From NCBI RefSeq assembly GCF_039645975.1, contig NZ_CP147918.1:310001-374000 (forward strand): a stretch of DNA of 64,000 nucleotides, in the 5' to 3' direction. A program made the position numbers and the translations under genes. Position 1 is the first letter of the stretch. Every line of letters begins with the position of its first letter. Below are positions 53,155-63,223 of this stretch, piece by piece. This DNA comes from Sulfurimonas sp. HSL-1716 (GTDB taxonomy: Bacteria > Campylobacterota > Campylobacteria > Campylobacterales > Sulfurimonadaceae). The notes under the pieces are model-generated. The model had not been told where the DNA came from. It made no database searches and was given only the letters and a program-made list of their open reading frames with translations.

Positions 53155-53960
53155 TGAGAGCATATACGCCTAAAGATAATGTACAGGCAAAGCCGTACTA
53201 TACCGATAGATTTTATGTGGCTCCGCAGGTACCCAAACAAGATGTTCAAAGCGATGAGGTCTTTGCTGCCGATCTGGCAGCGATAAAAGCAAAGTTCGAA
53301 GTTCTTGACGCTTATATCCAGGTATCTCAGATGGTGGTATACATCAATGCTAAAGACAACTACGGAGTTTTAGAACTTCTAAGAGACGAACTCGAATACA
53401 CGCAGCTTTCGGAGATGAGCGCTATAGATTGGCTGGCAAAAAGCAATCAGTTCGAGATCTTTTATCAGATGCTCTCTATGGGAAAAAGAAAACGCCTCCG
53501 CATCAAATGTTTCATAGATAAGGACGAGGCAATCAACAGCGTCGAAAAACTTTTCCGCAGCGCCGACTGGTCGGAGCGTGAGATGTACGATATGTTCGGC
53601 GTAAAAGTAAACAACCATCCGTTTTTAAAACGTATCCTTATGCCTTACGACTGGGAGGGGCATCCGCTTCTAAAAACATATCCGCTTGAGGGCGACGAGT
53701 TTGCCCAATGGTATGAAGTTGATAAGATTTACGGTAAAGAAGCACGTGATATCATCGGGCCTGAGATCCGTGATACGGCACGCGTCGACCGTTACGACAG
53801 CGAGCGTTTCGCCCGCCTGGGACATGAAGTTCCTAAAGGTACGAAGATCACCGGCAAAGAGCCTAAGAATCCGCTTGCATACCAAGAAGAGGGCGGTGTG
53901 TTTATGATTGACAGATTCGATGAAAAAAAATCAGTGATTATCACAGACAGGGATAGGTAA
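53154..53960 (+). CDS. nuoC: Complex I subunit NuoC
   Basis: 268 residues, separate from NuoD. The core has [58 protein letters not shown], the family's acidic hinge. An extra N-terminal stretch of about 60 residues (lots of Lys, Asp and Gln) precedes the core, longer than in E. coli. It follows the nuoB stop directly. Confidence 0.96.
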   Translation: MRAYTPKDNVQAKPYYTDRFYVAPQVPKQDVQSDEVFAADLAAIKAKFEVLDAYIQVSQMVVYINAKDNYGVLELLRDELEYTQLSEMSAIDWLAKSNQFEIFYQMLSMGKRKRLRIKCFIDKDEAINSVEKLFRSADWSEREMYDMFGVKVNNHPFLKRILMPYDWEGHPLLKTYPLEGDEFAQWYEVDKIYGKEARDIIGPEIRDTARVDRYDSERFARLGHEVPKGTKITGKEPKNPLAYQEEGGVFMIDRFDEKKSVIITDRDR

Positions 53961-53964
53961 GCTC

Positions 53965-55203
53965 ATGCAACAACAAAATAGATTAAGACCGTTTTTTGAA
54001 AATATTACATTTGACCGCGCGGACAACGAACTCGTCCTAAACTTCGGACCGCAGCACCCTTCTGCTCACGGGCAGCTGCGTCTCATGCTTCACCTGCAGC
54101 AGGAGATGATAGTAAAAGCCCATCCGGATGTCGGATATCTTCACCGCGGTATGGAAAAGATGGCAGAGAATATGATCTACAACGAGTTCATGCCGACAAC
54201 GGACCGTATGGACTATATCGCATCAAGTTCTAACAACTACGGATTCGCTCTGGCGGTGGAAAAACTCATAGGTCTGGAGGTTCCTCGCCGCGCTAAGGTG
54301 ATCCGTATGCTTCTTGTGGAGATGAACAGATTGATGTCTCATCTTTTCTGGCTGGCTACGACCGCTCTGGATATCGGTGCTATGACCGTTTTCCTATACG
54401 CATTCCGTGAGCGCGAATATCTTATGGACCTTATCGAAGATTACTGCGGCGCGCGTCTTACGCACGCGGCTATCCGCATAGGAGGTGTCCCTCTTGACAT
54501 TCCAAACAACTTTATTGCGGATCTAAAAGCCTTCCTTGATAAACTTCCTGCAAATATCAAAGATTACGAGGATCTTCTTGATTCCAACCGTATCTGGCGT
54601 ATGAGAATGGAAGGAGTGGGTACGATCTCTAAAGAGATGGCCCTTTCTTGGGGATGTACAGGACCGATGCTGCGCGCAAGCGGCGTTGCCTGGGATATCC
54701 GTAAAGAGGAACCGTACGAGCTTTATGACGAAGTGGATTTCAAAGTTCCTGTTTCAGATAAAGGCGATAACTTCGCGCGTTACCGTATCTATATGGAAGA
54801 GATGAGACAAACGGCTCATATTCTTTACCAAGTGATAGATATGTATCAAGAAACCGTCAAGAACAATCAGACTGAACTGATGGCTCATGCACCGAAATAT
54901 ATCTCTGCTCCTAAGCTGGATATCATGACTCAAAACTATTCTTTGATGCAGCACTTTGTTCTTGTAACTCAGGGTATGCGTCCTCCAGTAGGAGAGGTCT
55001 ACATCCCTACAGAATCGCCAAAAGGCGAACTAGGGTATTTTATAAACTCGCAAGGCGGTCCGTATCCGTACCGTTTAAAACTTCGTGCGCCTTCATTCTG
55101 GCATACGGGTATTTTAACAGACTTGCTTCCTGGTCATTATATTCCAGACGTTGTTTCAATTATCGGTACGACTAACATCGTATTTGGTGAAGTAGATAGA
55201 TAA
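53965..55203 (+). CDS. nuoD: Complex I subunit NuoD
   Basis: 49-kDa type subunit, 412 residues, related to [NiFe] hydrogenase large subunits but without nickel Cys ligands. It helps form the quinone site: [17 protein letters not shown] with the HPSAHG motif, [18 protein letters not shown]-like segments and C-terminal [37 protein letters not shown]. It follows nuoC after 4 bases. Confidence 0.97.
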   Translation: MQQQNRLRPFFENITFDRADNELVLNFGPQHPSAHGQLRLMLHLQQEMIVKAHPDVGYLHRGMEKMAENMIYNEFMPTTDRMDYIASSSNNYGFALAVEKLIGLEVPRRAKVIRMLLVEMNRLMSHLFWLATTALDIGAMTVFLYAFREREYLMDLIEDYCGARLTHAAIRIGGVPLDIPNNFIADLKAFLDKLPANIKDYEDLLDSNRIWRMRMEGVGTISKEMALSWGCTGPMLRASGVAWDIRKEEPYELYDEVDFKVPVSDKGDNFARYRIYMEEMRQTAHILYQVIDMYQETVKNNQTELMAHAPKYISAPKLDIMTQNYSLMQHFVLVTQGMRPPVGEVYIPTESPKGELGYFINSQGGPYPYRLKLRAPSFWHTGILTDLLPGHYIPDVVSIIGTTNIVFGEVDR

Positions 55204-55213
55204 GGATTACCCA

Positions 55214-55438
55214 ATGTTACGTTACGATTTACGTCATCTTAAAGACGATTTTGAACCAAGAATGAAAGAGATATTGAAATCTCATCCTGCGGGGCAGGTA
55301 GGGATCTTTTTATTTGAGATAGGTGATTTTACTCCGATTCAGCGTTCGGCTGATTTGGTTAAAGAATCAGGATATGAGCTACTAAACTCATTAAAGTTTA
55401 ACGAAGTCGATTGGACTATCGTAGTTAAAAAAAGTTAG
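55214..55438 (+). CDS. Small NuoE-like complex I protein (74 residues)
   Basis: In the position of nuoE but only 74 residues and with no Cys, so it cannot hold the [2Fe-2S] N1a cluster of NuoE. It has a strand-helix pattern (QVGIFLFEIGDFTPIQRSADLVKESGYELL). Campylobacterotal nuo operons carry such a small protein (Cj1575c-type in Campylobacter jejuni); it presumably contacts the electron-input side. The usual NuoE thioredoxin-like fold is not evident. Confidence 0.85.
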   Translation: MLRYDLRHLKDDFEPRMKEILKSHPAGQVGIFLFEIGDFTPIQRSADLVKESGYELLNSLKFNEVDWTIVVKKS

Positions 55439-55447
55439 GAATTTATT

Positions 55448-57481
55448 TTGAGTAAAGTCTATTTTTCCACTTGGAATGGTGAATTTATCAACAACATAAA
55501 CAAACCTGAAGATCAGTGGGAAGAATCAGCATATAACCTGCCGGTGCAATACGATGCGCATCGTGAATCCAAAGCGTTTATCGGCTGGGACGGCGTAGCG
55601 GTGTTCAATGAGGACGTCGACGTCATACGCCTGGCGGCGGAATATGCTGCACAGTATCAGGTTTATTCAGAAGCGTGCGGACGCTGCGCACCCGGAAGAT
55701 GGGGCGGAAGAATACTTTATGACATGCTTGATAAAATTGCTCGCGGCGAGGGTGAGGTTTCTGATCTGGAGCATTTAAAAGAGATAAGCAAAAGTATGCA
55801 GATCACTTCAAAATGTGAGATAGGCAAGACCGTACCAAATCCTATTTTGGACATCATGACGCATTTTGAAGACGTGTTTATGGAGTGTATCGATAAAAAG
55901 AAACCTTCGAAGCATTATAAAGAGGATATAAACTATATAGCCAAAATCACTGCGCCGTGTACAGATGCGTGTCCGGCTCATGTCGATATACCGGGCTATA
56001 TTGAAGGCGTAAGAGATCTTCGTTTTGATGATTCACTGATGGCAACGCGCCAGACTATGCCGCTTGCGCATACCTGCGGACGTGTCTGTCCCCACCCGTG
56101 TGAAGATGCATGCCGCCGTACGAATCTGGACGAGCCTGTATCTATCATGGAACTAAAACGCCTCGGTGCCGATTATGAGACCGATCACGGTTTTGGATTC
56201 TTCCATCCCGAAGAACAAAAACCGAAGATAGATAAAAAAGTCGCGGTTATCGGTGCGGGACCGGCGGGACTTACCACTGCGTATTATCTCGCACTCGAAG
56301 GTATCGATGTCGATGTTTACGAAGAGCTGCCTGTTCTTGGCGGAGAGGTCGCCGTGGGTGTTCCCGAATACCGTATGCCTATCGGAAAATACAACAAAGA
56401 TATCGAGTGTATCAAAGATATGGGCGTTAACTTCATAACCAACACGAAAGTAACAGCAGATATGATGCGTCAGTTTGAAAAAGACTATGATGCCGTCATG
56501 GTAGCCACAGGAACGCGTATATCCAAAAAAGTATACTGCGACAACGAAAGAGCTGAAGTCAAAGGATACTGGGGAGCCATCGATTTCCTCGATAAAGTGA
56601 ACCTTTTTGAGAAGTACGGATATACGATCTCAAAAGAGGATCAAGAGGAAAACCTTTTAACCACCGATTATGTCGATTTGACCGGAAAAACGGTCGTGTG
56701 TGTCGGCGGTGGATTTACATCTATGGACGTCGTGCGCTGTTCTATCCGTGCAAATGCGAAAAAAGTGTATATGATCTACCGCAGGGACGAAAAGACCATC
56801 ATCGGTAATACGACGTATGAAGAGTATCATGAAGCCGTCGAAGAGGGCGTAGAGTTTCTGTTCCATTCGGCGGTTGCGGAGATGAAGGATGAAAACGATA
56901 TCTTAAAATCTTTGATCATAGACAAGTTCGAACTGGTTCCCGATCCAAACGGAGGACGTGCGCAGCTTGTAAAGATCGAGGGTGCTTCTTATGAGATCGA
57001 GTGCGATTACCTTATCCCGGCGGTAAGCCAGAGTGCGGATCTTAAACTTCTTCCCGAAGAGTGGGAGATAGAGATGACCTCTTGGGCTACCATCAAAACA
57101 AACGGGAAAGATTATATGACATCCCGTAAAGGTATTTTTGCTTCAGGAGACTGCGAATACGGACCTATGACGATCGTTAACGCCGTCGGTCAGGCAAAAC
57201 GGGCATCTTCGGTTATCGCCAGATATGTTCAAACGGGTGAAGTGAGCCTGACGGATGATGAGATCATGGAAGACCATCTGCGCAAACTCCGCGTCTATGA
57301 CAAAAAAGAGAAGATCACGGGCTGGCTTCCGGGACTTCCTCGCGAAGTCAGTGTGAAGCTCGAAGTCGAAGACCGTAAGTACAACAACAAAGAGGTCAAT
57401 CTCGGTTTCACTCAAGAAGAAGCGTTAAGCGAAGCCGATAGATGTATGCGTTGTTACTATATAGCAATGACAGCAGTTTAA
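55448..57481 (+). CDS. GltD-like flavoprotein fused to a NuoF-type FeS segment (complex I electron input)
   Basis: Stands where nuoF is expected but lacks the NADH/FMN Rossmann part of NuoF. Residues about 70-160 match the NuoF iron-sulfur segment (EACGRCAPGRWGG, then ARGEGEVSDLEHL and SKCEIG). From about 170 it is a GltD-type protein: CTDACPAHVDIPGY and CGRVCPHPCEDACRR FeS ligands, the FAD motif AVIGAGPAGLTTAYYLA, and an NAD(P)-like VVCVGGGFTSMDVV. The segment has Gly83 in the position of the third N3 Cys. Starts at TTG 55448 with AGGAA upstream. Likely delivers electrons from a non-NADH donor or NADPH; the donor is not proven. Confidence 0.9.
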   Translation: MSKVYFSTWNGEFINNINKPEDQWEESAYNLPVQYDAHRESKAFIGWDGVAVFNEDVDVIRLAAEYAAQYQVYSEACGRCAPGRWGGRILYDMLDKIARGEGEVSDLEHLKEISKSMQITSKCEIGKTVPNPILDIMTHFEDVFMECIDKKKPSKHYKEDINYIAKITAPCTDACPAHVDIPGYIEGVRDLRFDDSLMATRQTMPLAHTCGRVCPHPCEDACRRTNLDEPVSIMELKRLGADYETDHGFGFFHPEEQKPKIDKKVAVIGAGPAGLTTAYYLALEGIDVDVYEELPVLGGEVAVGVPEYRMPIGKYNKDIECIKDMGVNFITNTKVTADMMRQFEKDYDAVMVATGTRISKKVYCDNERAEVKGYWGAIDFLDKVNLFEKYGYTISKEDQEENLLTTDYVDLTGKTVVCVGGGFTSMDVVRCSIRANAKKVYMIYRRDEKTIIGNTTYEEYHEAVEEGVEFLFHSAVAEMKDENDILKSLIIDKFELVPDPNGGRAQLVKIEGASYEIECDYLIPAVSQSADLKLLPEEWEIEMTSWATIKTNGKDYMTSRKGIFASGDCEYGPMTIVNAVGQAKRASSVIARYVQTGEVSLTDDEIMEDHLRKLRVYDKKEKITGWLPGLPREVSVKLEVEDRKYNNKEVNLGFTQEEALSEADRCMRCYYIAMTAV

Positions 57482-57490
57482 GGGGATTGG

Positions 57491-59743
57491 ATGGAAAATT
57501 TGATTAACTTTAAAATTGATGGCAGAGACGTAACAGCGAAAAAAGGCGAGACAATCTTAAGTGTGGCGCGCCGTGAGGGAATATATATTCCTACGATGTG
57601 CTACATCTCCAAGACTACGCCTTGTGCGTCTTGCCGTATGTGTGTCGTTGAAGCAAAAGGGGTCGAAGGCTTCGTGCTCTCTTGTAACACTCCTCCGACA
57701 AACGGCATAGAGATAACGACAAATACCGATGCCCTGCATCAAGAACGCACGAACATCATGAAGCTTTATGATGTAAACCATCCTTTGGAGTGCGGAGTCT
57801 GCGATAAGTCCGGCGAATGCGATCTGCAGAACAAGACTTTGGAGTTCGGTGTTGCAAAGCAGAGCTTCTCGGCAAAAGACCAGTATCGCAAACAGGAAGA
57901 CTGGGGGCTGATCAACTATGATCCTTCTCTTTGTATCCTGTGTGAAAAATGTGTGCATGTATGTAACGAAGTGATCGGTGATGACGCTATTGACATTCAA
58001 TTCGGGGGATATAAATCAAAAGTGATCCCAAAAAATGCCGACACGCTTGACTGTACGTTCTGCGGCGAGTGTATCGCCGTATGTCCTGTCGGTGCGCTTG
58101 TGAGCAGCGGGTTTAAGTACAGTGCAAACGCATGGGAGCTTTCGCGCATTCCTGCGACTTGTGCACACTGTTCAGCGGGATGCCCTCTTGAGTATGAGAC
58201 GAGACATATGAGCATATCTTCCAAAGAGAGCTCGATCTACAGAGTCAAGAACAACTTTGAGTTCAGTTCTCTGTGCGGAGCGGGAAGATTCGGTTTTGAT
58301 TTTGACAACAAAGCTTCAAAAGAGGAAGCGGCGTTTCATAAAGCGCTTGAAGCTCTCAAAGATGCAGAAGCTATCAGATTCTCTTCGATGATCACGAACG
58401 AGGAAGCTTTGATCCTGCAGAGACTAAAAGAGAAGCTCGGTATTAAACTTTTTAACGAAGATGCAAGAAAGTTCGCAGAGTTTATGAAAGCGTATGCGGG
58501 TATAAGCGGCAAAAAGCATCACAGCGCGACTCTAGAAGCCGTCAGAAAAGCCGATGCGGTGATCATCATCGGTTCAATGATAGCAACAGACAATCCTGTC
58601 GTAAGATATGCAATGACGACAGCCGCAAAACATAACGGCGCGAAGATAGTATATGCACATCCGGTAGAAGATGCACTTATGCAAAACACGATAACCCAGT
58701 TCCTAAAGTATGAAGTAGGGACAGAAGAGGGCGTTATCGCACTTTTAGCAAAATATCTTCTTCAGGGTGCCGATCTGAGCGACGAAGATAGAAAATACTT
58801 TGACGCTCTTGACGACGGATATCTGAGTGCGGAGAGCAACATCGGCGAAGATGAGCTTGAATTTATGGTGAAATCGCTGGCTCGTACAAAAAACAGAGTA
58901 CTTATCGTCGGAAACGATATCATGGCGCATAAAGAGGCCAAAAACATAGCAAGACTGGCGGCAATGATCGAAAAATACAGCGATTTTTCACTACTTGTAG
59001 TGCCGCGCGACGTCAATACGCTGGGTGTGAGTCTTATATGCGATCTTGATGCGGAGGAGAATGTCAAAGGCGTTGTTGGATATAATTCTGCCGGTGATTT
59101 TGTCATATCAAGCCTGCCGGACGCCGATCTGCCGATCGCTGCGCTTAACCAGCAGGAGGGAACGTTCGTGACTGTAGACAATCGTGTCGTTCCTACGAAT
59201 GCGGCATTGGCGTTTGAGGGTTATGAGCTTAACGATATAGCAAAAGAGTTCGGCATAGGCAAAGCCAATACGATAGAACTTACGCGGGAGCTGCCTGTAA
59301 ATGGCGGCTTTAAAGCTGTTGATTTTGATAGTCTTGAGAACTTCCTGTCATCGTCGGGGGATGATATCAGAGGGTATCTGTTAGACGAGATCGAGGCGGA
59401 TATAAACGGAGAGCTGAACGAGATAGAGGATCTGCCGGAGTTTAACGGGACGATCATCTACAACGTAAATCCTGTACTTCAGTTCAACGCTTATACAAAT
59501 ATTACTTCGCAGCTTGAACGCGATACGACTTTAAGGGGATCGGCACAATTCGCAGCTGCGGCACGCGTAAGTGACGGTGATGAAGTCGAGATCAGTTTCG
59601 GCGGCAAGACCGTTACGCGTACGTTTAAGCAGGAGGAGTCTTTAAAAGGCACGATCGCGCTAAATCCTATGTTTGATTTTGACGAAAGTGCAGGAACTTA
59701 CAGATTTCAAAAATCTAAAATTATGAGAGTGAACAATGAGTAA
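57491..59743 (+). CDS. nuoG: Complex I subunit NuoG, first copy
   Basis: 750 residues. A ferredoxin domain holds CYISKTTPCASCRMCVVE ([2Fe-2S]); the HPLECGVCDKSGEC motif follows. Two 4Fe4S motifs are CILCEKCVHVC and CTFCGECIAVC. Then a molybdopterin-like domain follows with TCAHCSAGC and SLCGAGRFGFD, giving a distal N7-type cluster. The rest is the non-catalytic oxidoreductase-like fold. It overlaps the second NuoG gene by 8 bases. Confidence 0.94.
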   Translation: MENLINFKIDGRDVTAKKGETILSVARREGIYIPTMCYISKTTPCASCRMCVVEAKGVEGFVLSCNTPPTNGIEITTNTDALHQERTNIMKLYDVNHPLECGVCDKSGECDLQNKTLEFGVAKQSFSAKDQYRKQEDWGLINYDPSLCILCEKCVHVCNEVIGDDAIDIQFGGYKSKVIPKNADTLDCTFCGECIAVCPVGALVSSGFKYSANAWELSRIPATCAHCSAGCPLEYETRHMSISSKESSIYRVKNNFEFSSLCGAGRFGFDFDNKASKEEAAFHKALEALKDAEAIRFSSMITNEEALILQRLKEKLGIKLFNEDARKFAEFMKAYAGISGKKHHSATLEAVRKADAVIIIGSMIATDNPVVRYAMTTAAKHNGAKIVYAHPVEDALMQNTITQFLKYEVGTEEGVIALLAKYLLQGADLSDEDRKYFDALDDGYLSAESNIGEDELEFMVKSLARTKNRVLIVGNDIMAHKEAKNIARLAAMIEKYSDFSLLVVPRDVNTLGVSLICDLDAEENVKGVVGYNSAGDFVISSLPDADLPIAALNQQEGTFVTVDNRVVPTNAALAFEGYELNDIAKEFGIGKANTIELTRELPVNGGFKAVDFDSLENFLSSSGDDIRGYLLDEIEADINGELNEIEDLPEFNGTIIYNVNPVLQFNAYTNITSQLERDTTLRGSAQFAAAARVSDGDEVEISFGGKTVTRTFKQEESLKGTIALNPMFDFDESAGTYRFQKSKIMRVNNE

Positions 59744-62222
59744 TATTACGATTAATATAAATGGTCGCGAAATACAGACGGCAGAAGGGGAATTCATACT
59801 AAACGCCGCCCGTGCGAACGACATATTTATTCCGGCTATATGTTACCTTACGCGTTGTAGCCCGACTTTGGCTTGTCGTCTCTGTTTGGTCGAAGCGGAC
59901 GGCAAACAGGTCTATGCCTGTAACGCCAAAGCAAAAGAGGGGATGAACATTACGACGTCGACGGAAAATATCGAAGCCGAAAGACGCGCGATCATGGAAG
60001 TCTATGATGTTAACCATCCTCTGCAATGCGGGGTGTGCGATCAGTCCGGAGAGTGCGAGCTGCAAAACTATACTCTGGAAGTCGGTGTCGATTCTCAAAG
60101 CTATGCCATAAAAGACGTAGAGAGAAAAGATAAAGACTGGGGGCATATACACTACAATCCGGGTCTTTGTATAGTATGTGAAAGATGTGTGACCGTATGT
60201 AAAGATATGATCGGCGATAATGCGCTAAAAACCGTAGCACGCGGTGCCGACGCTATTGATGCCGAGTTTAAAGAGAGCATGCCAAAAGACGCATATGCTA
60301 TGTGGAACAAGCTTAACAAATCTCTTATCGGGCTTACAAGCGGTGAAGAGATGCTTGATTGTACCTCATGCGGCGAGTGTGCGGCGGTCTGTCCCGTCGG
60401 CGCTCTTGTCGATACTCATTTCATATATAGTTCAAACGCATGGGAACTTCGTCAGATCCCTGCGACCTGCGGACATTGTAGTGCGGGCTGTCAGATAAGC
60501 TATGACGTAAAACATACTGATATCGAAAACTCCGAAGAGAAGATATACCGCGTTATGAACGAATGGAACTACGTATCTCTCTGCGGTGCGGGGCGTTACG
60601 GATTTGACTATGAAAACAGAGTCGAAGGAAAAGATGAAGCGGCGTTCACAGCTGCTGTGGAGGCGTTTCAAAAAGCCGATACCATCAGCTTTACCTCGAC
60701 CATAACGAACGAAGAGGCGTTGATACTTCAGTCTTTAAAAGAGAAATTTGGATACAGACTCGTAAACAGTGAAGCAAAACCGTTTCAAACCTTCCTTGGC
60801 AATTACAGCGAAGTAAGCGGAAAATCACTCTACGGAAGTGATCTGAACGAATCTCACGGGGCTGATTTCATAGTTTCGGTAGGAACGGCGTTAAAGAGTG
60901 ACAATCCTAATGCCAGATATGCATTTAACAACTCCATCTCTATGAACAAAGGAGCGGGGCTGTATTTCCATCCGGTAAAAGACCCTGTTATCGAAGGCAT
61001 CGGCAAGAACGTGATGAGCATTAACCATGCTCCGCTTGCCGAAGAGGCCGTATTGTATCTTTTACTTGACCTTTTTGCGGACAAATCGAAACTGCCTGCA
61101 AGCATAGTCGAGTATCTGGCATCGTTTCACTCAGAGAAGACCATCACGGTCGAAGAGACGATAAAAGAGAAAGTTGTCGAGATCGTAAAAGTCAAAAAAG
61201 TGAACGAAGAGACCGGCGAAGAGGAAGAGGTTGAGGAAGAAAAATCCACCATGGTTCCTAAAACGGTCTCAAAAGAGGTTCAAGTCGATGAAAACCGTCT
61301 TTTAGATCTTGTCGGTGCACCCGAGAACTTTACGGAAAGTTTGGAGAAGTTCCTTGCGAAAAAAGAGAAATTCTCTCTTATCGTCGGACCGGACCTTTAT
61401 ACACATCCAAATGCTAAAAATCTGGCAAGACTCGTGGCGTTGATCGAAAAATACAGTGCGTTTAAACTCATGATGATCCCTTCGCTTACAAACACACTCG
61501 GCGTATCGCTTATCTGTGATCTTGACGCAGAGAAAGGCAGTTACACGATAGGATACAACACAAAGGGAGACTTCACTCTTTCTGCTCTTGGAGGCGGCGA
61601 TCTTGATATGCCTGCGATCAATCAGCAGGAGGGAACACTGACAAGTATAGACAAGAAAGTAAACCCTACAAACGCAGCACTCCCTTACAGAGGATATGTA
61701 CTAAACGATATCGCGAACGCTTTGGGACTTGCGGCTAAGTATACTGTAGATTACACACAAAAACTGCCGGTTGACAAAGGTTTTACGGCAGAGCTTTTCG
61801 ATAACCTGCCAAACCGTTATGAAAACGACGGCACGGAAGTAAGAGGCTATGCCTTGACAAATCTCGATGTAAAAACTTCGGGTGATGAAAGCGTTGAAGC
61901 TGTAACTGAAGCAAAAATGGAAGGAACGATCATTTACTTGGCAAATCCTGTCCGTCAGTTTACCGAGTTCACGAACAAAGCTACCAATCTTGATGAAGAG
62001 GCGGGTATCTACATGAGCGAGTCCTATCTTAAAGAAAGTGACTTTAACGAGGGAGATACGGTCATGGTGAAAACACAGTTTGGTGAATTGAGTACCAAGA
62101 TAATAAGTGATAACAAAATCGAGGGAGATATCGCAACTCTTCCTACGTTTGATTCAAATTTAAATTCGCAGGCTCTCTTTAGCGGTTACCGCTTTAGTCA
62201 AGCTACAATACAAGGGGTGTAA
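59736..62222 (+). CDS. nuoG: Complex I subunit NuoG, second copy
   Basis: 828 residues. It repeats the same order of FeS motifs: CYLTRCSPTLACRLCLVE, HPLQCGVCDQSGEC, CIVCERCVTVC, CTSCGECAAVC, TCGHCSAGC and SLCGAGRYGFD. Extra sequence includes a linker (about 170-205) between the two FeS motifs and a highly charged insertion near residue 485 (KVVEIVKVKKVNEETGEEEE). Divergence from the first copy suggests an old duplication with a specialised role. It overlaps the first copy's end by 8 bases. Confidence 0.94.
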   Translation: MSNITININGREIQTAEGEFILNAARANDIFIPAICYLTRCSPTLACRLCLVEADGKQVYACNAKAKEGMNITTSTENIEAERRAIMEVYDVNHPLQCGVCDQSGECELQNYTLEVGVDSQSYAIKDVERKDKDWGHIHYNPGLCIVCERCVTVCKDMIGDNALKTVARGADAIDAEFKESMPKDAYAMWNKLNKSLIGLTSGEEMLDCTSCGECAAVCPVGALVDTHFIYSSNAWELRQIPATCGHCSAGCQISYDVKHTDIENSEEKIYRVMNEWNYVSLCGAGRYGFDYENRVEGKDEAAFTAAVEAFQKADTISFTSTITNEEALILQSLKEKFGYRLVNSEAKPFQTFLGNYSEVSGKSLYGSDLNESHGADFIVSVGTALKSDNPNARYAFNNSISMNKGAGLYFHPVKDPVIEGIGKNVMSINHAPLAEEAVLYLLLDLFADKSKLPASIVEYLASFHSEKTITVEETIKEKVVEIVKVKKVNEETGEEEEVEEEKSTMVPKTVSKEVQVDENRLLDLVGAPENFTESLEKFLAKKEKFSLIVGPDLYTHPNAKNLARLVALIEKYSAFKLMMIPSLTNTLGVSLICDLDAEKGSYTIGYNTKGDFTLSALGGGDLDMPAINQQEGTLTSIDKKVNPTNAALPYRGYVLNDIANALGLAAKYTVDYTQKLPVDKGFTAELFDNLPNRYENDGTEVRGYALTNLDVKTSGDESVEAVTEAKMEGTIIYLANPVRQFTEFTNKATNLDEEAGIYMSESYLKESDFNEGDTVMVKTQFGELSTKIISDNKIEGDIATLPTFDSNLNSQALFSGYRFSQATIQGV

Positions 62223-62224
62223 GT

Positions 62225-63214
62225 ATGGATATGGCATATTTAATCGAGACGATCGTAAAGATCGTCGTAATTATGTTGATCTTTTCTGCATTGGCAGGAT
62301 TGGGTACATATTTTGAGCGTAAGGTGCTTGCATTTATGCAACGCCGTTTAGGACCTATGAGCGTCGGTCCTTACGGACTTTTACAAGTTGCTGCTGATGG
62401 TATTAAACTATTTACCAAAGAGGATATCATTCCTTCAAACGTAGTAGCGCCGATATTCAAGTTCGCACCGGTCATCACTGCTGCTACGGCATTCATGGCT
62501 GCTGCTGCAATTCCGTTTTGGCCTCAGTTTACCGTATTTGGTTACACGGTACATCCGATCGTTGCAGATACGGAAATAGGGCTGCTTTATATTTTAGCCG
62601 TTATGGCGATCGGTTTATACGGTCTGCTTTTAGGTGGTATGGCATCGGCAAATAAGTTTTCTCTTATCTCTGCAGCGCGTACATCGGCTATATTTATCTC
62701 TTACGAGGTTGTAACAGGACTCTCTTTGCTGGCGCCGATCATGGTCGTCGGTTCATTGTCCCTTGTCGATTTCAATAATTATCAAGCAGGAGGCGTGACG
62801 CATTGGCTGGTATGGCATCAGCCTGTCGCCTTTGTACTGTTCTGGATAGCGGCATTTGCCGAAACGGGACGTACGCCGTTTCACCTTATCGCAAACGATC
62901 ATGAGATCATCGACGGTTTTGGTACCGAGTATTCGGGTATGAGATGGGGTCTTTTCTTTATCGGCGAGTATGCGAATATGTTCTTCATTTCGTTTGTCAT
63001 CTCATTGGTCTTTTTGGGCGGATTCGGAGACGGCGGTGTGATGGGTGCACTGGCACTGGTAGGCAAAGTCGCATTCTTCTTTTTCTTCTTCTTATGGACA
63101 AGAGCCGCTTGGCCGGATGTAAGACCGGATCAGTTGATGTGGCTGTGCTGGAAAGTGCTTATGCCGTTAGCTGTAGTAAACGTAGTCGTTACCGGCTTTG
63201 TGATGATGTTTTAA
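62225..63214 (+). CDS. nuoH: Complex I subunit NuoH
   Basis: 329 residues, about eight membrane helices. It forms the quinone chamber with NuoB and NuoD: FERKVLAFMQRRLGPMSVGPYGLLQVAADGIKLFTKED is the conserved start, and AETGRTPFHLIANDHEIIDGFGTEYSGMRWGLFFIGEYANMF the acidic loop. Two bases separate it from the second nuoG. Confidence 0.97.
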   Translation: MDMAYLIETIVKIVVIMLIFSALAGLGTYFERKVLAFMQRRLGPMSVGPYGLLQVAADGIKLFTKEDIIPSNVVAPIFKFAPVITAATAFMAAAAIPFWPQFTVFGYTVHPIVADTEIGLLYILAVMAIGLYGLLLGGMASANKFSLISAARTSAIFISYEVVTGLSLLAPIMVVGSLSLVDFNNYQAGGVTHWLVWHQPVAFVLFWIAAFAETGRTPFHLIANDHEIIDGFGTEYSGMRWGLFFIGEYANMFFISFVISLVFLGGFGDGGVMGALALVGKVAFFFFFFLWTRAAWPDVRPDQLMWLCWKVLMPLAVVNVVVTGFVMMF

Positions 63215-63223
63215 GGGGTAGTG

